A DNA stretch of 54,030 nt. Source: Lingula anatina (lineage: Eukaryota; Brachiopoda; Lingulata; Lingulida; Lingulidae). This document shows positions 1 through 11,925 of this stretch, piece by piece (position 1 is the first letter of the stretch; each line of letters opens with the position of its first letter). The stretch spans positions 151,900-205,929 of the forward strand of contig NW_019775807.1 in NCBI RefSeq assembly GCF_001039355.2. Reading direction: 5' to 3'. The notes beneath the pieces are model-generated. The model saw only the letters and a list, made by a program, of their open reading frames with translations, was not told the DNA's origin and did no database searches. A program made the position numbers and the translations under genes.

Positions 1-759
1 TGGGGGGGGGAGAGAGAGAAATAAGGAACAGATAATAAAAATGCAGGAGTACTGTCCCACCTAATCCTGGACACTTGTAAGTAACTACTGTGTGGTCCAT
101 AAGGGTTGGGATAAAAAACTACTGGTATATATTGTTGAAAATTGTCTTGTTTAAAAGTACTATTGTGTCTGGTAACTGAAACCTATTACCTATAAATATT
201 ATATAATAGATACCATTAGTGAATCTGATGAAGTTGCAAGAGTTGTGTTAGGTAAATGTCAGGATACTTGTGACTAGGGAAAAGGTGCAATGGAGGCTAC
301 CATAGTGAAAGACAGGTCCTCAGTCATTAATGAATAATGCTTGTATATAGTTCTTAGTTCCAAAGAGTAAAGAATTAAAACTAACAGTTAAAATTATTAA
401 GTAAATGTGAATGATAATTATCATGTGGTAAACAAATGAATTGTCCAAAAATTCATAACTTATATGTTTATATTGGTGTGTATTAATATTATATAATTCA
501 TATTAAACAGCTAGTGTATATTTCTGTGTAGAAAGTAGTTGAATAAGTCAGTTTGGGATAATATTAGTATAATCTGGTATTATATACAATCTTACATCGT
601 TAAATCTCATATTTGTTCTTTTCCTGTTCAGCTTTCTTTGTGTTTTGAATTAAAGTGAATTAACCTATATACAATGTATATTACAAGTAATCATTTTACT
701 GTGGAAAGTCTCCAACCAAAAAGCAAAGGCATAACAGCTGAAAAAAATTCTTATATATG

Positions 760-796
760 GACACACACACACACATTCACACACATACGCGCGCGC
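760..796. repeat. CA/CG-rich simple repeat
   Basis: Interrupted (AC)n run ending in alternating CG. Confidence 0.8.
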
Positions 797-1840
797 CAAA
801 TATTGTTTATTACTGCTTAACTATATACAACATATACAGTATGGATTTCTTTGCATTACTGCATTAAATATATCCTAGAATGATGTATATATCTTATATG
901 AATTGATATGAATACTTTAGACATTGTCCCTAATTAATTAGCTGATTTATTAATTGATCATTGTTTATAACATATGGAGATGCATTATTATACTGTATGT
1001 TGTCTGATGAAAGGAGATGACTATTGTCATCATGTCTGTTACCATTCTCCTCTGTATTCTGCCAGTTTAAAGTTAAACTGTTTCTGCTGATAAGGGGCAA
1101 ATTATTGGGAGGTTGCCTGGGCTAAAGCTGGGGTTTGGTTTCACAAGAAAACTTTAGACCGAGTATTGGGTCTTACTGTAACTTTGGGAATAGAAGCCAG
1201 CTATGTCAACTGCATTTAATGTGTGGACCAATCATTCTTTTAAGAAACACTTTTTGGCCATTGATGCCAGGTGCATTTTATGTGCCCACATCTGATTCAA
1301 GTTGTCCAAGCTAAGCCTTGAGAACTTTTGTAAAATAGCCCTCTGCACAAAAGATGATGGGATACTCATGTGGTCCAATTTTCAGTCCAAAGTAGTATTC
1401 TTGGGACTTGAATTAACCCACAAGTGAGTTACCAGTACCTGTATCACCACTGTATCAAAATACAGACATCACTGCCTCACCTTGCATTTATTGTCTGATT
1501 TTGACTCTTAGATTCACGAAATATTTTATATTGCAAGACTTATTGCCAAAAAGTTATTGTATAAAATTCTGTACAAGTAAAAAATTGTACTAATTAAGAG
1601 TATAGTTAAAAGGTGGATTAGATACATGTACTAGTATGTACATTTACTGTAAGAGAATGTTCATGAAATGATGATATGTGTTTGTTATTGACTATAAAAG
1701 TGAAATCCAGTCTTGTGTATGAAGTTATGAATTTTTTTAAAGTCTAGTTATCTTTTTTCAAAAATATTTCATTTATGTTCAGTGTATTGGAGTGCTTTTT
1801 TATTTTTTGTATGTTGATATATTATTGTGTTTTTATAATT

Positions 1841-1841
<1 letters not shown>

Positions 1842-1885
<44 letters not shown>
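1842..1885. repeat. Poly-T tract (44 T)
   Basis: Uninterrupted run of T. It may be the reverse-strand poly-A tail of an old retroposon, but no source element is recognisable beside it. Confidence 0.85.
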
Positions 1886-1886
<1 letters not shown>

Positions 1887-4552
1887 GCTATTTATAGTTT
1901 ATGACAGTATTTTTTGCAACTGCAATATCCTGTACTTGATATACTGTGGCAGCTTGTAATCACAATGTTGAGCTGAGGCAAATGTTCAATTCCTTAAAGC
2001 TATTTCTGAATGAATTTCTAACACTTTCATAAAACCTATTTCTGAAATTATTTTTAAGGCTTTCTTATTGCAGTCTGTTTGTTTCGCTGACACAGTTCTT
2101 CCAGCCTCTCCAAAAACATGAATATGTTTTTCCTTTTCTTCTGCATCCCAAACACAACAATTTTGGCCTATCTAACTTAGATGTTTTTATTCCTTCTGCA
2201 AATGATTTCTGCTTTTCTTACATAATTGTTGCTCTCCAATGTACATGTTATTTATCTGATAACTACAGTTATGTATTTATGTTACATTTACATCATTCTA
2301 GGTAATTCATATTCTTTAAAGATTTTTTCTTCTTTATATTTCTATTAACAAACCCTTTATTTGCTCAAATGAAACTCTGACAGTAACTGATTTCCTTCAG
2401 TTGAAATTTCAAGAAACTAGAAAACTATGATAACTGGCTTGAAAAAATCATAAGTTTTCATGAGCTGAACATTTTATGTTATAACTTAGTTTCTCAGTTT
2501 CACTTTAGGCTTTTATTTTTTTATTCATTGTTATGTTGAATTTGCATATATTTTATAACTGTTTTTTGTTAATGTATTGTTAGCTTAAAATTGGTTTTTG
2601 CTCTGCACAATACTCGCCATTAACAGCTTTTTTTCAGCTTTTTTTTTACTATGCATTTAAATCATTGTATGTTAAGATTAACATCTTTTATTTGAGGAAT
2701 ATCAATATGTATGATTTCATAAGAATATTAATGATGTGCTTTTTTGTGGCAATCAAACATTCCTTTTATCACATTCTTTTCATCTATCCTATCAAAACAT
2801 TCACTCTTTGAGAAAGAAATAATTGACTTTAGTGACATTCAGAAGAGAATCTTTATTGTAGTTCTGGAGTACACTGTACAAGTACAAGGGTTGGTTATCG
2901 TTATATTTGGAATTTAAATACATGTAATATACTTTGATTGCTGGTGATTTCATTGTGCTAGGAAAGGTACTAGTACTATTTATTTAATCAGTTATCACAA
3001 ACATTGTCACAGTTACTGGTACAAAGTATATGACCAGTATACACAAAAGATGTTATAGTTAGGCAGGCCCTTATGGTGCAACTGAAAATGTATTATGAAT
3101 AAACGCATGGTGCACTAAATGCTTTTCTTGGTAATTGTTATTATTATTATTATTATTCATTTTGATGAACTAGATGATCAGCATAAACCCCTGCAACACA
3201 ATACAAAAAAGCGAGTCCATAGTAATACATGCACATGCACATACTACATGTACATGTACAAGAGTAGTCCAACTTGACACCTCAAATATCCATGCGTAAT
3301 CAAAATTATTAAAATCAGACGACTATTCTATAGGAAATAGATTCTAAAAAAATTACGGAAAAACTGCACCCCGAAACGCCAGATGTGACATGATTATCAT
3401 TTTTTTAAATATTTTAATTAAAATTTATGAAGTAATTGCTTCCTCTGGCCTCTGTCCGGTAAATCAAGAACTCCAGCAAACAGGGGACTTTGACGTCACA
3501 ATATGATAATGTGATGCTTGCGGCATTCATAACAATTGCTGCAGATAACTTCTAGTTTACAAACGATTCCAATCGGTTCACTGTGCATGACCAGTACAAA
3601 ACCTCAAAACCAAACTCGTAAAAGTACATGTAGTCTAACATGTTAGTATTTTCACAAAGGAACGTCATATACTCTCTGAGCACAGGATGCACTTGTAGTC
3701 TATTGTGTGATATTGTATAGTATTTTAGCAGGGGCCCTGATATAAGAGGGTAGACGTCAAACAGGTTTCTTCAGTAAACCTTTGAATATCGATCTTGCAG
3801 GCTAAATTTTACAGACGTTTTAGTTACTCTGAACTCAAACAATGCTTGACAACCGCTTTGCCTTTGTATTTTCACCCAACACCCGCCCCGTACACACGCG
3901 CACGCACGCACCTGCCCATGCGTTTGCACATCCCACATCCCACACACATACGCATCTATTTTATTGGGAACAATCGGTGCAATTTGTACGTAGTGCCAAT
4001 TCATGTCTAGTTTTATGATATATCACATATTTCATTTCCTTGGAAGTAATTATACACAATAATGACAAGTATTAGCTGTTTTCAAATGTTTAAAAAGGAA
4101 GCCTGGGCGATAAACAGGAGTGTCATACATACATTCAGTTCACATGGCAAATGTTTGGAACGCTCCAGTCCTGAAACCACTTCCCAGATTGCATGCCATT
4201 TCTGAGTCGAACGATAGCCTTTGTTCAGCGACATGGTATTACCGTTCTGATTTAAACCGACACGGAAAGTGGAAACGTTTTGGAGAGAGAAAATACTGAC
4301 TTCGGCCAATGTACAAAAGCATATTTCGAGTGCAGTTTTGTTATTGTTCATGGTAAAATACAATTTACTTTCTTCTTGCCGTTTGGGTAGAATTAGAACT
4401 ATGTTTTACCGAGATATGACGAAAACCAATCCCGTGATCGCTGAAAATGGGCCTGAGTGGACGCGGACATGTTGAGGTCAGTTTTCAGAGTGTGGGGACG
4501 TGGACGTGTTGTAGTGGTCAAATCGCAGGCACGCCTTCTTCTGTGAAAAAAA

Positions 4553-4559
4553 TATAAAA
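4553..4559 (+). promoter_or_regulatory. TATA box of gene 1
   Basis: TATAAAA lies 45 bases before the ATG at 4598. A start site about 30 bases downstream would leave a very short 5' leader of roughly 15 bases. Position and sequence fit a TATA promoter; the start site is inferred. Confidence 0.55.
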
Positions 4560-4597
4560 GAAGGATCGGACCATAATTTATTCTGTGTGTACACAAC

Positions 4598-4661
4598 ATG
4601 AGGGTAGTCCTTGAGGTAGTTCTGATATTCGTCTTGACTGAGCAGGCGCTTCTCACGCCAG
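4598..4661 (+). CDS. Gene 1 exon 1: signal peptide
   Basis: Begins [20 protein letters not shown], a short n-region followed by a hydrophobic core. It ends in phase 1 at a GTAAGT donor. This ATG is the first one after the TATA box. Confidence 0.8.
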
Positions 4662-7522
4662 GTAAGTGGGGGACTCAATTTTTCCTTGCTTTCTTTTTTG
4701 TGTTTTTTTGCTCATCCCATCTTATTATTATTATTATTTGTGCGATTTCCACTGAATTATTTAAAGTTTCAATTTTGAAAAATGAGTATTTACGTCCGAC
4801 CTCTGAAAGTGACGTTGGAAAATATATCGGCAATTATCCGACTGCATTTCTTTTCTTCGTTCTCATCTATGTATTTTCTAGTTAATTTATTTATTTGTTT
4901 GTTTATTCATTTATTTATTCACTAATTCCACAACACCAGTGGGAGAATGCGACCCACAACGCCGCCCTAGAAACCAGTACTTGCGAGACTCTTCCGACAA
5001 ATGCGGGTTTTACCAATGTGAATATCGTGGAACGCGCCTCCTTGGTCCGCGGCACCATCCTTGTGCTCCGGGAACCAAAGTCCCGATTACCTACGGTGTT
5101 GCACGGAAATACCCGGACTTTTCGAACCCGTGCGTCCTCCGGGCGTGGTCAAAGAAAGACTGCAAGCCGGAACCAAACTGGGGCCAGTGGGGTGACTGGG
5201 GAACGTGTTCCCAGAGCTGTGGGGAAGGCGTTGCCGTTAGAAACAGGACGTGCAAGAACGGGCCCGGATGTTCGGGGTCAGACACGGAGACTAAAATTTG
5301 TAATCTTCAACCGTGTAAGTATATCTGCTTTTAAAAGAAAAGCTTATTACAGTAAAACAATCAAGGAAAACATTTTGTCATCAGGACCAAGAGTGTTGGT
5401 TTTGCTCATGTTAAAAAAGTTTTTGGATTGTTGTAAATTTTGTAAATTTACCTACCTTGTAGATTTATAAATATAAAATATAAAACTTGAAAAGTCTCTG
5501 GCACAGTGCATAAGGTTCCTTTGAAAAGTAGACGGCCAATTTGTACATTTTATCATCCTGTGTTGGTGCTAAAATACATTAATGTTCAGGAACATGTTAA
5601 GAAATGATTGGGAACAAATTCTATAATTGCAACCGAATTCATGTGACAAATTACCATAATAATTAAGCAATATATTGGGGAAAACATTAGTGTATACTTA
5701 TTCCCTGCTCTAATTTCCTAATAAACCAATAGAACAATCAGCTATCCTGGATTTATAGCCAACTGTAAAATATATAATGTTATTTTCAAAAAGAATGCCG
5801 ACAAACTAAACAGACGTATCGAGAGCAACGCCCTATGGTTTCACACAAATTAACCCACTGTGTACGGACTGTGTAGCATCAATTTATTCTCCATGTGCCA
5901 TAAATATAAATATATTGAAAAGCCAACTCAATTGCAAATTTAAAATATTTACGTTATATGCCTAGTCTTGGTTGAAAGGGTATTAAAATATGCTACTGGT
6001 AAATTAGTATATAAGGTATCCCTGGATATCGTTTAAACCATTTCCTTTTTTCGCTAAAAGAAGTATAAATTGATAAATATTGATGCCCGTTAACCACATT
6101 AAATGCACAACTGACGGAGCAAAATGCACAATTCTTTGTGCTTTCGGAACAATTTATACCTTTTAATCAATAGGAAGGCCTATAATGTCGGTAATGAGGC
6201 TAATTTGACCTTGGCGTTTTGAGGGTCTTGGCTTGCTTGTGTACCAGTACTCACTCGCGCTCACCTAGCTTCCCTATGATAGTAACGGCCAAGGTCACAA
6301 GAATTGAGTCGTATACTTGACTGGTCCTGTTGGCTAGCCAACTCATCACATTGATAGGAAAAAAGAGTTCCAGTCTAAAAGTTCAAATCAGGGAGTATTG
6401 GTAAGGGATAAGAAGTTAACGGACTCAAAAGTAATTACTTTGGGACATTTGGAGTTCATAAGACTCCCAACATTTTACACCCGCAAAAATGAAATAGCAT
6501 GCTCATTTCTCTTTGGTATTTTCCAGTCAGACCTTATGAGTTATGGGTCATATCATTGTCTTGCAATGACTGTGACGGTCAGTAAATCTAAACAGATTTA
6601 AGTAGATTTACATACCCAATCCAAAATCGTTGAGAAAAATAGTCTATAAACAAATTTTACTTTATAATTTCTATTTTTACCGTCACCAGTGAAACCCATC
6701 AGTCTATATCCCCATAGTGATTGAGAGTGACTCAAAAACTTGAAACTTAGAGCTAAAAAACTGGTTTAGGGATCGTACCTCTGTGAACAGTTGGGTATAT
6801 GGTATGCCTCTGTGATGAAGGGGAAGCTTGAAATTTCCAGGAAAATTTAATCTTTGACTTTGTCATATAAAGGTCTTACGCTATTTCATTTTGTTCCTTT
6901 AAACCATTTCTTTCAATCACTAATTGTAGCGCGATGTCATACACCGAAAAACACCAAGTTGATTCATGTCCACTATAGTCAGCCTTCGAAAATCAGTGCG
7001 TATTTTTTAACCTCCAGGTCCGGAATGGAGTCCTTGGGGCGAGTGGGTCACATGTACTAAGACCTGCGGTGGCGGGCAGACCACAAGGTCAAGAACGTGT
7101 CGACATGGCCCGGGATGTCCAGGCAATGATAAGGAAACGAAGTCCTGCAACGTGCAGCCTTGTAAGCCTTTATCTGCTACATTGATGGAGAAGAAATATC
7201 TAAGTGTTGGTTTTACGCGAGTTGAAGCCTTATAAAATATTCCACGTGTTTTTTTAATATCTAGAGTTGTAAGGCCGTTTTTTAATGGACGTATGAACTC
7301 TGAATCGTTAAAAAGGAATATATTTGCTCTATACATGAATAGGTCCTGAGTGGAGCCAGTGGAGCGACTGGAGCAGCTGTACCAAGTCCTGTAATGGCGG
7401 AGTGGAGACCAGGACAAGGACTTGTTCTAATGGACCTTGTCCTGGAAGTGACATGGAGACACGAAGTTGTAACGCTCAGCCTTGTAAGTCATATCTTTGC
7501 CAAAAGACGCGCAAACCATACA

Positions 7523-7583
<61 letters not shown>

Positions 7584-10102
7584 ACAAGCACGTATTTCAA
7601 CAGAAACTTTAAGAAAAAAAATGAATAATTTCTGCTCTCTGTATGAAAAGGTCCTGAGTGGAGCCCGTGGAGTGACTGGAGCAGCTGTACAAAATCCTGT
7701 GATGGCGGAGTGGAGACCAGGACAAGAACTTGTTCTAACGGACCTTGTCCGGGAAGTGACACGGAGACACGAAGTTGTAACGCTCAGCCTTGTAAGTTAG
7801 CTAGGTCTTTAAATTACCAATAAATACGAATGACTCGCGCAAACACACAGAGGAGAGAGAGAGAGAGTTCATAAAAAGCGCATCAATTTTCCACGGGATA
7901 AAGGTAAAATCATAACGATGATCGCTTTTTTAATTCTAGGTCCTGAGTGGAGTCCGTGGAGCGACTGGAGCAGCTGTACGAAGTCCTGTAATGGCGGAGT
8001 GGAGACCAGGACAAGAACTTGTTCTAACGGACCTTGTCCGGGAAGTGACACGGAGACACGAAGTTGCAACGCTCAGCCCTGTAAGTATTTATATTTAATT
8101 GAACCAGTTTTCATACTTCCATTCATATACTGATGAATCAATTTTTGTATTGTCTAACCTTGAAAGTTACTCTGTACACCTCTCCCAATGATTACGAGGC
8201 ACACGCCAAGTCGCACACATACACTAACACACATAAACGCGTACAGAGAGAGAGAGAGCGAGAGAGAGAGAGAATGAGGGAATTACATGTATTTCTGCAC
8301 GAGCACTTAATTGTTTCAACGTTAAAAATAAATAAATTCTTCGCTCTATATAAATAGGTCCTGAGTGGAGCCCGTGGAGCGACTGGAGCAGCTGTACAAA
8401 GTCCTGTGATGGCGGAGTGGAGACCAGGACAAGAACTTGTTCTAACGGACCTTGTCCGGGAAGTGACACGGAGTCACGAAGTTGCAACGCTCAGCCCTGT
8501 AAATATTTATGTTTAATTAAACCAGTTTTCATACTTCCATTCATATATATCATTCATATATATCATTGCTTAAATAATTTATACATGTAGCTGTTCGCAC
8601 CTGATCTGTACATTTTTAAAGGAGAAGTCAGGGCCCTTTTTTCTGAAAGGACCCTCCCCCACCCACAGTCGACCAATCCTGAGAAATGATATAGAACCTA
8701 GATCAAATTTTGATTCTGAGGTGTTTTTGACGCTCAAAAGCCTCTTCTGGTATGTTTATATCACAGCCTTGAATCAAAACCCGAAGAATGACAACCTGCA
8801 GGGGAGAGATACTAATTGAAATATCTCTAAAACGAGATTTAAAAACTAGTTGTACAGATTACCTACCTACTACTGTACTTCACTGCAAGCTGGATGCTAT
8901 TTAAAAACTTAATTGCCATTACTAATTATATCAACTGCTAATTACTGAAAAAATGCTGATTCTCCACATCGGCTAACTGTGTATGACTCTTAAAACACAA
9001 TAAGAGATGGTCATGCAAAATTACTTATTTTTATCTTGTTCTGATTCATTTTCCTCACTTTTTTCAGGCCCACAGTGGAGACCATGGAGTGCTTGGAGCG
9101 CTTGCTCTAAGACCTGTGGTGGCGGGCAGACGTCAAGGTCAAGGACATGTCACAATGGCCCTGGTTGCCAAGGAGATAATAAGCAGACTAAAGTCTGCGG
9201 CACCCGCCCTTGTTAGTAATGGGCTTAAGTTTACTTTTTTAACCAAAAAAGCATTAGGTATAAAGGACAATTGAACACAATTAAGAATTAAACACAATGT
9301 TAAATACTGCGTTTAAATTGAATTTTTTAAAAAAGGTGACAAAATTATAAGATAACGTTAAAGCTGAAATACAGCAATATCCTTCATATTTCCAATAGGT
9401 TATGAATGGACTGATTGGATCAATAACGACACACCCGAGGATGGAGACGGTGATTGGGAGGTGGACGTTAAACCGGTGAGCCAATGTTGCCTAAGTACTT
9501 GAACCAAAATGTCTAAAATAATGGCCATGTACATGTAGTGCCTCAATGCCCAAACGTAAATAACCTAATTAATTGCAGCTTCGAAAGCTGAAGGAAAAAT
9601 TTTTATTTTATCGATGGCAGTTGCCAATTCTTTGTGACGTTTTATATAGATATATACTTGTATCTTAAAGTATGAACACAAATAAATGAAATGTGGTTGG
9701 ATGCAGAGGCATGAAACAAAGCTCTTGAAAATACGTTTTCGACTCGTATTGTTTCATAATTTTCTATAAAATTATCGGGCTCAAAAAAACAGTATGATTT
9801 ACTACTGAACAGTGAAAGTCGGCGATGAGTTTTACGTAAGAAACTGTGTTTTCCAGCCTCCATGTGGTAAGGGTCACACTGCCGCTGAAATCGAATGCCG
9901 TGCCATATTGCCAAACGGCGAGCACGTGCCCTGGGAACAAGCCGGCCAGAATCTCAAGCTTCCTTGTGTAAGCCCAATCGGGATTGGTTGTTACCATGGT
10001 GACAACGGGAACTGGGTGCCAAATGCGGAAGTTGGCCGGCAGGCTCCTACCTGCTATGATTACGAAGTGCGTTACTTGTGTCCAGTGAAACAAGAAGAGT
10101 AA
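4598..10102 (+). CDS. Gene 1: secreted protein with seven TSP1 repeats and a C-terminal WxxW domain (10 exons)
   Basis: Exons 4598-4661, 4940-5314, 7018-7161, 7343-7483, 7651-7791, 7940-8080, 8358-8498, 9068-9211, 9399-9475 and 9857-10102 join in frame to 1614 bases (537 residues plus TAA). All donors are GT and all acceptors AG. Order: signal peptide (residues 1 to about 22), Cys-rich module (about 23-100), TSP1 repeats (about 101-430), and a WxxW domain (about 431-537) of the kind found in cartilage intermediate layer proteins and gel-forming mucins. Each TSP1 repeat has the WxxWxxW and six-Cys pattern. Every TSP1 exon is phase 1-1, and each intron splits the TGT codon of the last Cys. There is no membrane segment, so the product should be secreted, probably into matrix or mucus. 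TSP1 plus WxxW recalls CILP, but the other CILP domains are missing, so I give no gene name. Transcripts were not available to confirm the joins. Confidence 0.85.
4940..5314 (+). CDS. Gene 1 exon 2: N-terminal Cys-rich module plus TSP1 repeat 1
   Basis: Phase 1-1, 125 codons. The first ~75 residues have six Cys, including DKCGFYQC and HPCAPGT; this spacing recalls peritrophin-A/CBM14 chitin-binding modules, but the match is by eye only. TSP1 repeat 1 follows ([17 protein letters not shown] to LQPC) and keeps the CxxSCG context used for O-fucosylation. Confidence 0.85.
7018..7161 (+). CDS. Gene 1 exon 3: TSP1 repeat 2
   Basis: Single-exon TSP1, 48 codons, phase 1-1: [19 protein letters not shown] to VQPC. 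It has an intact CxxTCG context. Acceptor CCTCCAG, donor GTAAGC. Confidence 0.88.
7343..7483 (+). CDS. Gene 1 exon 4: TSP1 repeat 3 (tandem copy 1)
   Basis: 47 codons, phase 1-1: [17 protein letters not shown] to NAQPC. It is nearly identical to the next three exons. Asn replaces the usual Gly after the second Cys. Confidence 0.88.
7519..7577. repeat. (CA)n(GA)n microsatellite, intron 4 of gene 1
   Basis: Alternating CA followed by GA. Related tracts occur in the next two introns. Confidence 0.9.
7651..7791 (+). CDS. Gene 1 exon 5: TSP1 repeat 4 (tandem copy 2)
   Basis: 47 codons, phase 1-1, with CTKSCDGG (Asp at the Gly position). It differs from exons 4, 6 and 7 at only a few bases, and most of these are silent. 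Confidence 0.88.
7840..7867. repeat. CA/GA microsatellite, intron 5 of gene 1
   Basis: Shorter copy of the tract at 7519-7577, again just after a CGCG-containing stretch. Confidence 0.8.
7940..8080 (+). CDS. Gene 1 exon 6: TSP1 repeat 5 (tandem copy 3)
   Basis: 47 codons, phase 1-1, with CTKSCNGG. The donor-side intron sequence is shared with that after exon 7, so the duplicated unit extends beyond the exon. Confidence 0.88.
8244..8273. repeat. (GA)n microsatellite, intron 6 of gene 1
   Basis: Third member of the duplicated microsatellite, interrupted once. Confidence 0.85.
8358..8498 (+). CDS. Gene 1 exon 7: TSP1 repeat 6 (tandem copy 4)
   Basis: 47 codons, phase 1-1, with CTKSCDGG. The donor GTAAAT is weaker than the GTAAGT of its sister exons. 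Confidence 0.85.
9068..9211 (+). CDS. Gene 1 exon 8: TSP1 repeat 7
   Basis: 48 codons, phase 1-1: [19 protein letters not shown] to TRPC. Closer to repeat 2 than to the tandem copies. Donor GTTAGT. Confidence 0.87.
9399..9475 (+). CDS. Gene 1 exon 9: first part of the WxxW domain
   Basis: Encodes [20 protein letters not shown] and a few more residues. The WTDW motif with the Asp/Gly-rich stretch is the signature start of WxxW domains. Phase 1 in, phase 0 out; donor GTGAGC. Confidence 0.8.
9857..10102 (+). CDS. Gene 1 exon 10: rest of the WxxW domain and stop
   Basis: Starts in phase 0 after TTTTCCAG. It contains AAEIECRAI, a central Cys pair and the typical ending [11 protein letters not shown], then a short tail and TAA. 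Confidence 0.85.
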   Translation, partial: PPCGKGHTAAEIECRAILPNGEHVPWEQAGQNLKLPCVSPIGIGCYHGDNGNWVPNAEVGRQAPTCYDYEVRYLCPVKQEE

Positions 10103-10296
10103 CGCGTTTGGAACAGATAAAGTACCAAGTAAATTACTAAGATAAGTACTAAGTACTTTCAAATGGATTTCATTCTATATCTGTAATAAAAGTCAGTACT
10201 AGTCAAAGAGGTGCAAGTATAGCAGGCAATATATAATGGTACTAGTAGCGGTATTTAAAGAACGTGGAAGATGAGCTGCAGAACAAATGTTTCTAC

Positions 10297-10302
10297 AATA
10301 AA
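10297..10302 (+). terminator. Poly(A) signal of gene 1
   Basis: AATAAA 195 bases after the stop, followed by a T-rich stretch from 10319. An alternative AATAAA lies at 10185-10190. Confidence 0.6.
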
Positions 10303-10639
10303 GACGATTTTGAACTCCTCTTGTTTTTTTTTTTTAACTTTGAATTCTCAAATTTTTGGCTTTTCCCTTTGATTTCTTTCAATCACAACACATCTTTGTT
10401 TACTGTATTTATTTTCTGAAAAAAATCAACGACGGAAAGTGAATGTCGAAACATATCCAAAATAATGGTAAACAAAAACTTTCGAGACTTGACAAAAGGA
10501 GACGTAAATTTCGTGAAGTTATATAAAACCTTTTTGCTATTTTTATGGGCGGGGAAATGGATTCTCAAGAAGAACAAAAACAAAAGTCACAGATATATAA
10601 ACGTATGCTCGCTTTGTATTTCTTTATACATATACCCGG

Positions 10640-11200
10640 GTAATTGATTCAATAGATACAGACTGTATTTGATTCAATAGACGACAAAACAATTTAAAAA
10701 TAATAAATCTGTTATATTGCAGAATATCAATCCTTTTTCAGATTTAATATGCTGCATCAAATCCACGTTTGTTTCCGCAGTGCATCTAGTATATTTTAAT
10801 AAATTATATTTTAATTAATTAAAATTAGGGTCAGATACTGAGTATATTGATTATATATATATATAAAATCAACCTTATTAATGGAAATCAAAACTTCAGC
10901 AGGTGATATACATAGCTTGTTCCCAGTACTTCAACATTCTAAGTAGATTAGATATAGATGTAACAGTTTTTATTACTGTAAANAAATAAGAAACAGAAAT
11001 TTGTCCCTTACAATTTTGTGTGGGAATTTTGTTTAGTCTTCAAGAGAAGTCCAGGTATGTACACCGTGGAAAAGAATCCTTTACCTAATACAGATCAATA
11101 CAGTGTTTGTAAATGTGAGAGGTGTCTGTGAAGTGGTCAAGACTTTATCGGGTATGACAAAATATGTACATGTACCTCTGTATATGTCAAAGGCCCGGAC
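10640..11200. repeat. Dispersed repeat, copy 1
   Basis: Resembles 44060-44520 and 53640-54030 in the same orientation. Shared blocks include TTCAATAGACGACAA, a GTACACCGTG-type block and a GTGGTAAATACT-type block. It is broken by the N at 10983. It could be a repeat or related 3' untranslated regions; function unknown. Confidence 0.5.
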
Positions 11201-11786
11201 CTAATCTAGTCATATGCATAAAAAGCTCAGATCCCATGTTTATTACACCCTGACTGGGCCCATTCTTTATGGTGCCTTTGCATTGTTAAGAGCATAATGG
11301 GTAAGTTAGTTGACCAAGTCAATTGGCCAAGCTGCCAGTTTGTTTGTATGGCATGTGCAGGGGATGTCTTAGTTCAAGGCACATATTATGATACTTACAG
11401 GTGTGGCAAATGAGATATACTTGTATTTCATTACCTGTGATTTGTAAAATACATCTGAGGATGATACTTTTTAAAGAAGTGTAATGTTTAAAGAAAAGAC
11501 ATGTAGATTGATTTACTAAATTTACATTTACTAAAGAAATGTTAAATTAAAGGTGGACATATCAGATTATATAAATGTCAAAATTCCACATGACAACGAT
11601 TTATAGCCCCCCGGGAACTCTTTTCTCTTTGTCGCGCTGGCGGTCGATGCAGCATGTATTTCAAAACAAGTTGTCTTCAAATTAAGTACGATTTTGCACC
11701 TTCAAGTTCCGTGTCACGTTTTCATATCATGTGTCTATTATTTCTACAAGTATTCTCTGCCCAAAATGCGTAAAGAAGAAATGTTA

Positions 11787-11925
11787 TCTTACCATGTTGT
11801 TTGAAAAACTGCTTCTTCCTCCGAGTCCACGTCTTCTCTCCCATTCACCTCCAGCTAAAAAATGACCACTCAGCTTTACGTCTTACACCACTTGACGTCA
11901 CATTTCCGGCACAATTCTGACCAAT
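11787..11925 (-). promoter_or_regulatory. Promoter-like cassette, copy 1
   Basis: Read on the minus strand: a CCAAT box (ATTGG), an ETS-type CCGGAA, a perfect CRE TGACGTCA (11893-11900), and about 100 bases later ATG directly followed by a GTAAGA donor (11795-11787). This resembles a TATA-less promoter with a short first exon. No downstream exon was found. Confidence 0.3.

Larger units (their letters stand above)
1..4552. other. No gene recognised (AT-rich upstream flank)
   Basis: No open reading frame here looks coding on either strand, and no splice-compatible exon chain was found. The stretch is AT-rich with a (CA)n tract, a long poly-T tract and many AATAAA-type hexamers (one near 3096). 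Part of it could be the 3' untranslated region of a gene to the left, but nothing in the sequence proves this. Confidence 0.5.
7343..8520 (+). repeat. Tandem four-fold duplication of a TSP1 exon with flanking intron
   Basis: Four near-identical 141-base exons lie 308, 289 and 418 bases apart. Parts of the introns are duplicated with them: the stretch before each acceptor, a CA/GA microsatellite in each intron, and the stretch after the last two donors. Confidence 0.85.

Noticed and set aside
7427-7762. Minus-strand ORFs over the TSP1 exons
   Set aside because: Antisense of well-supported exons; their Ser-Leu and Cys-Val runs come from the microsatellites.
7343-8498. CRISPR-like regular spacing of near-identical blocks
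   Set aside because: The repeated blocks are 141-base protein-coding exons with splice sites in a eukaryotic gene.
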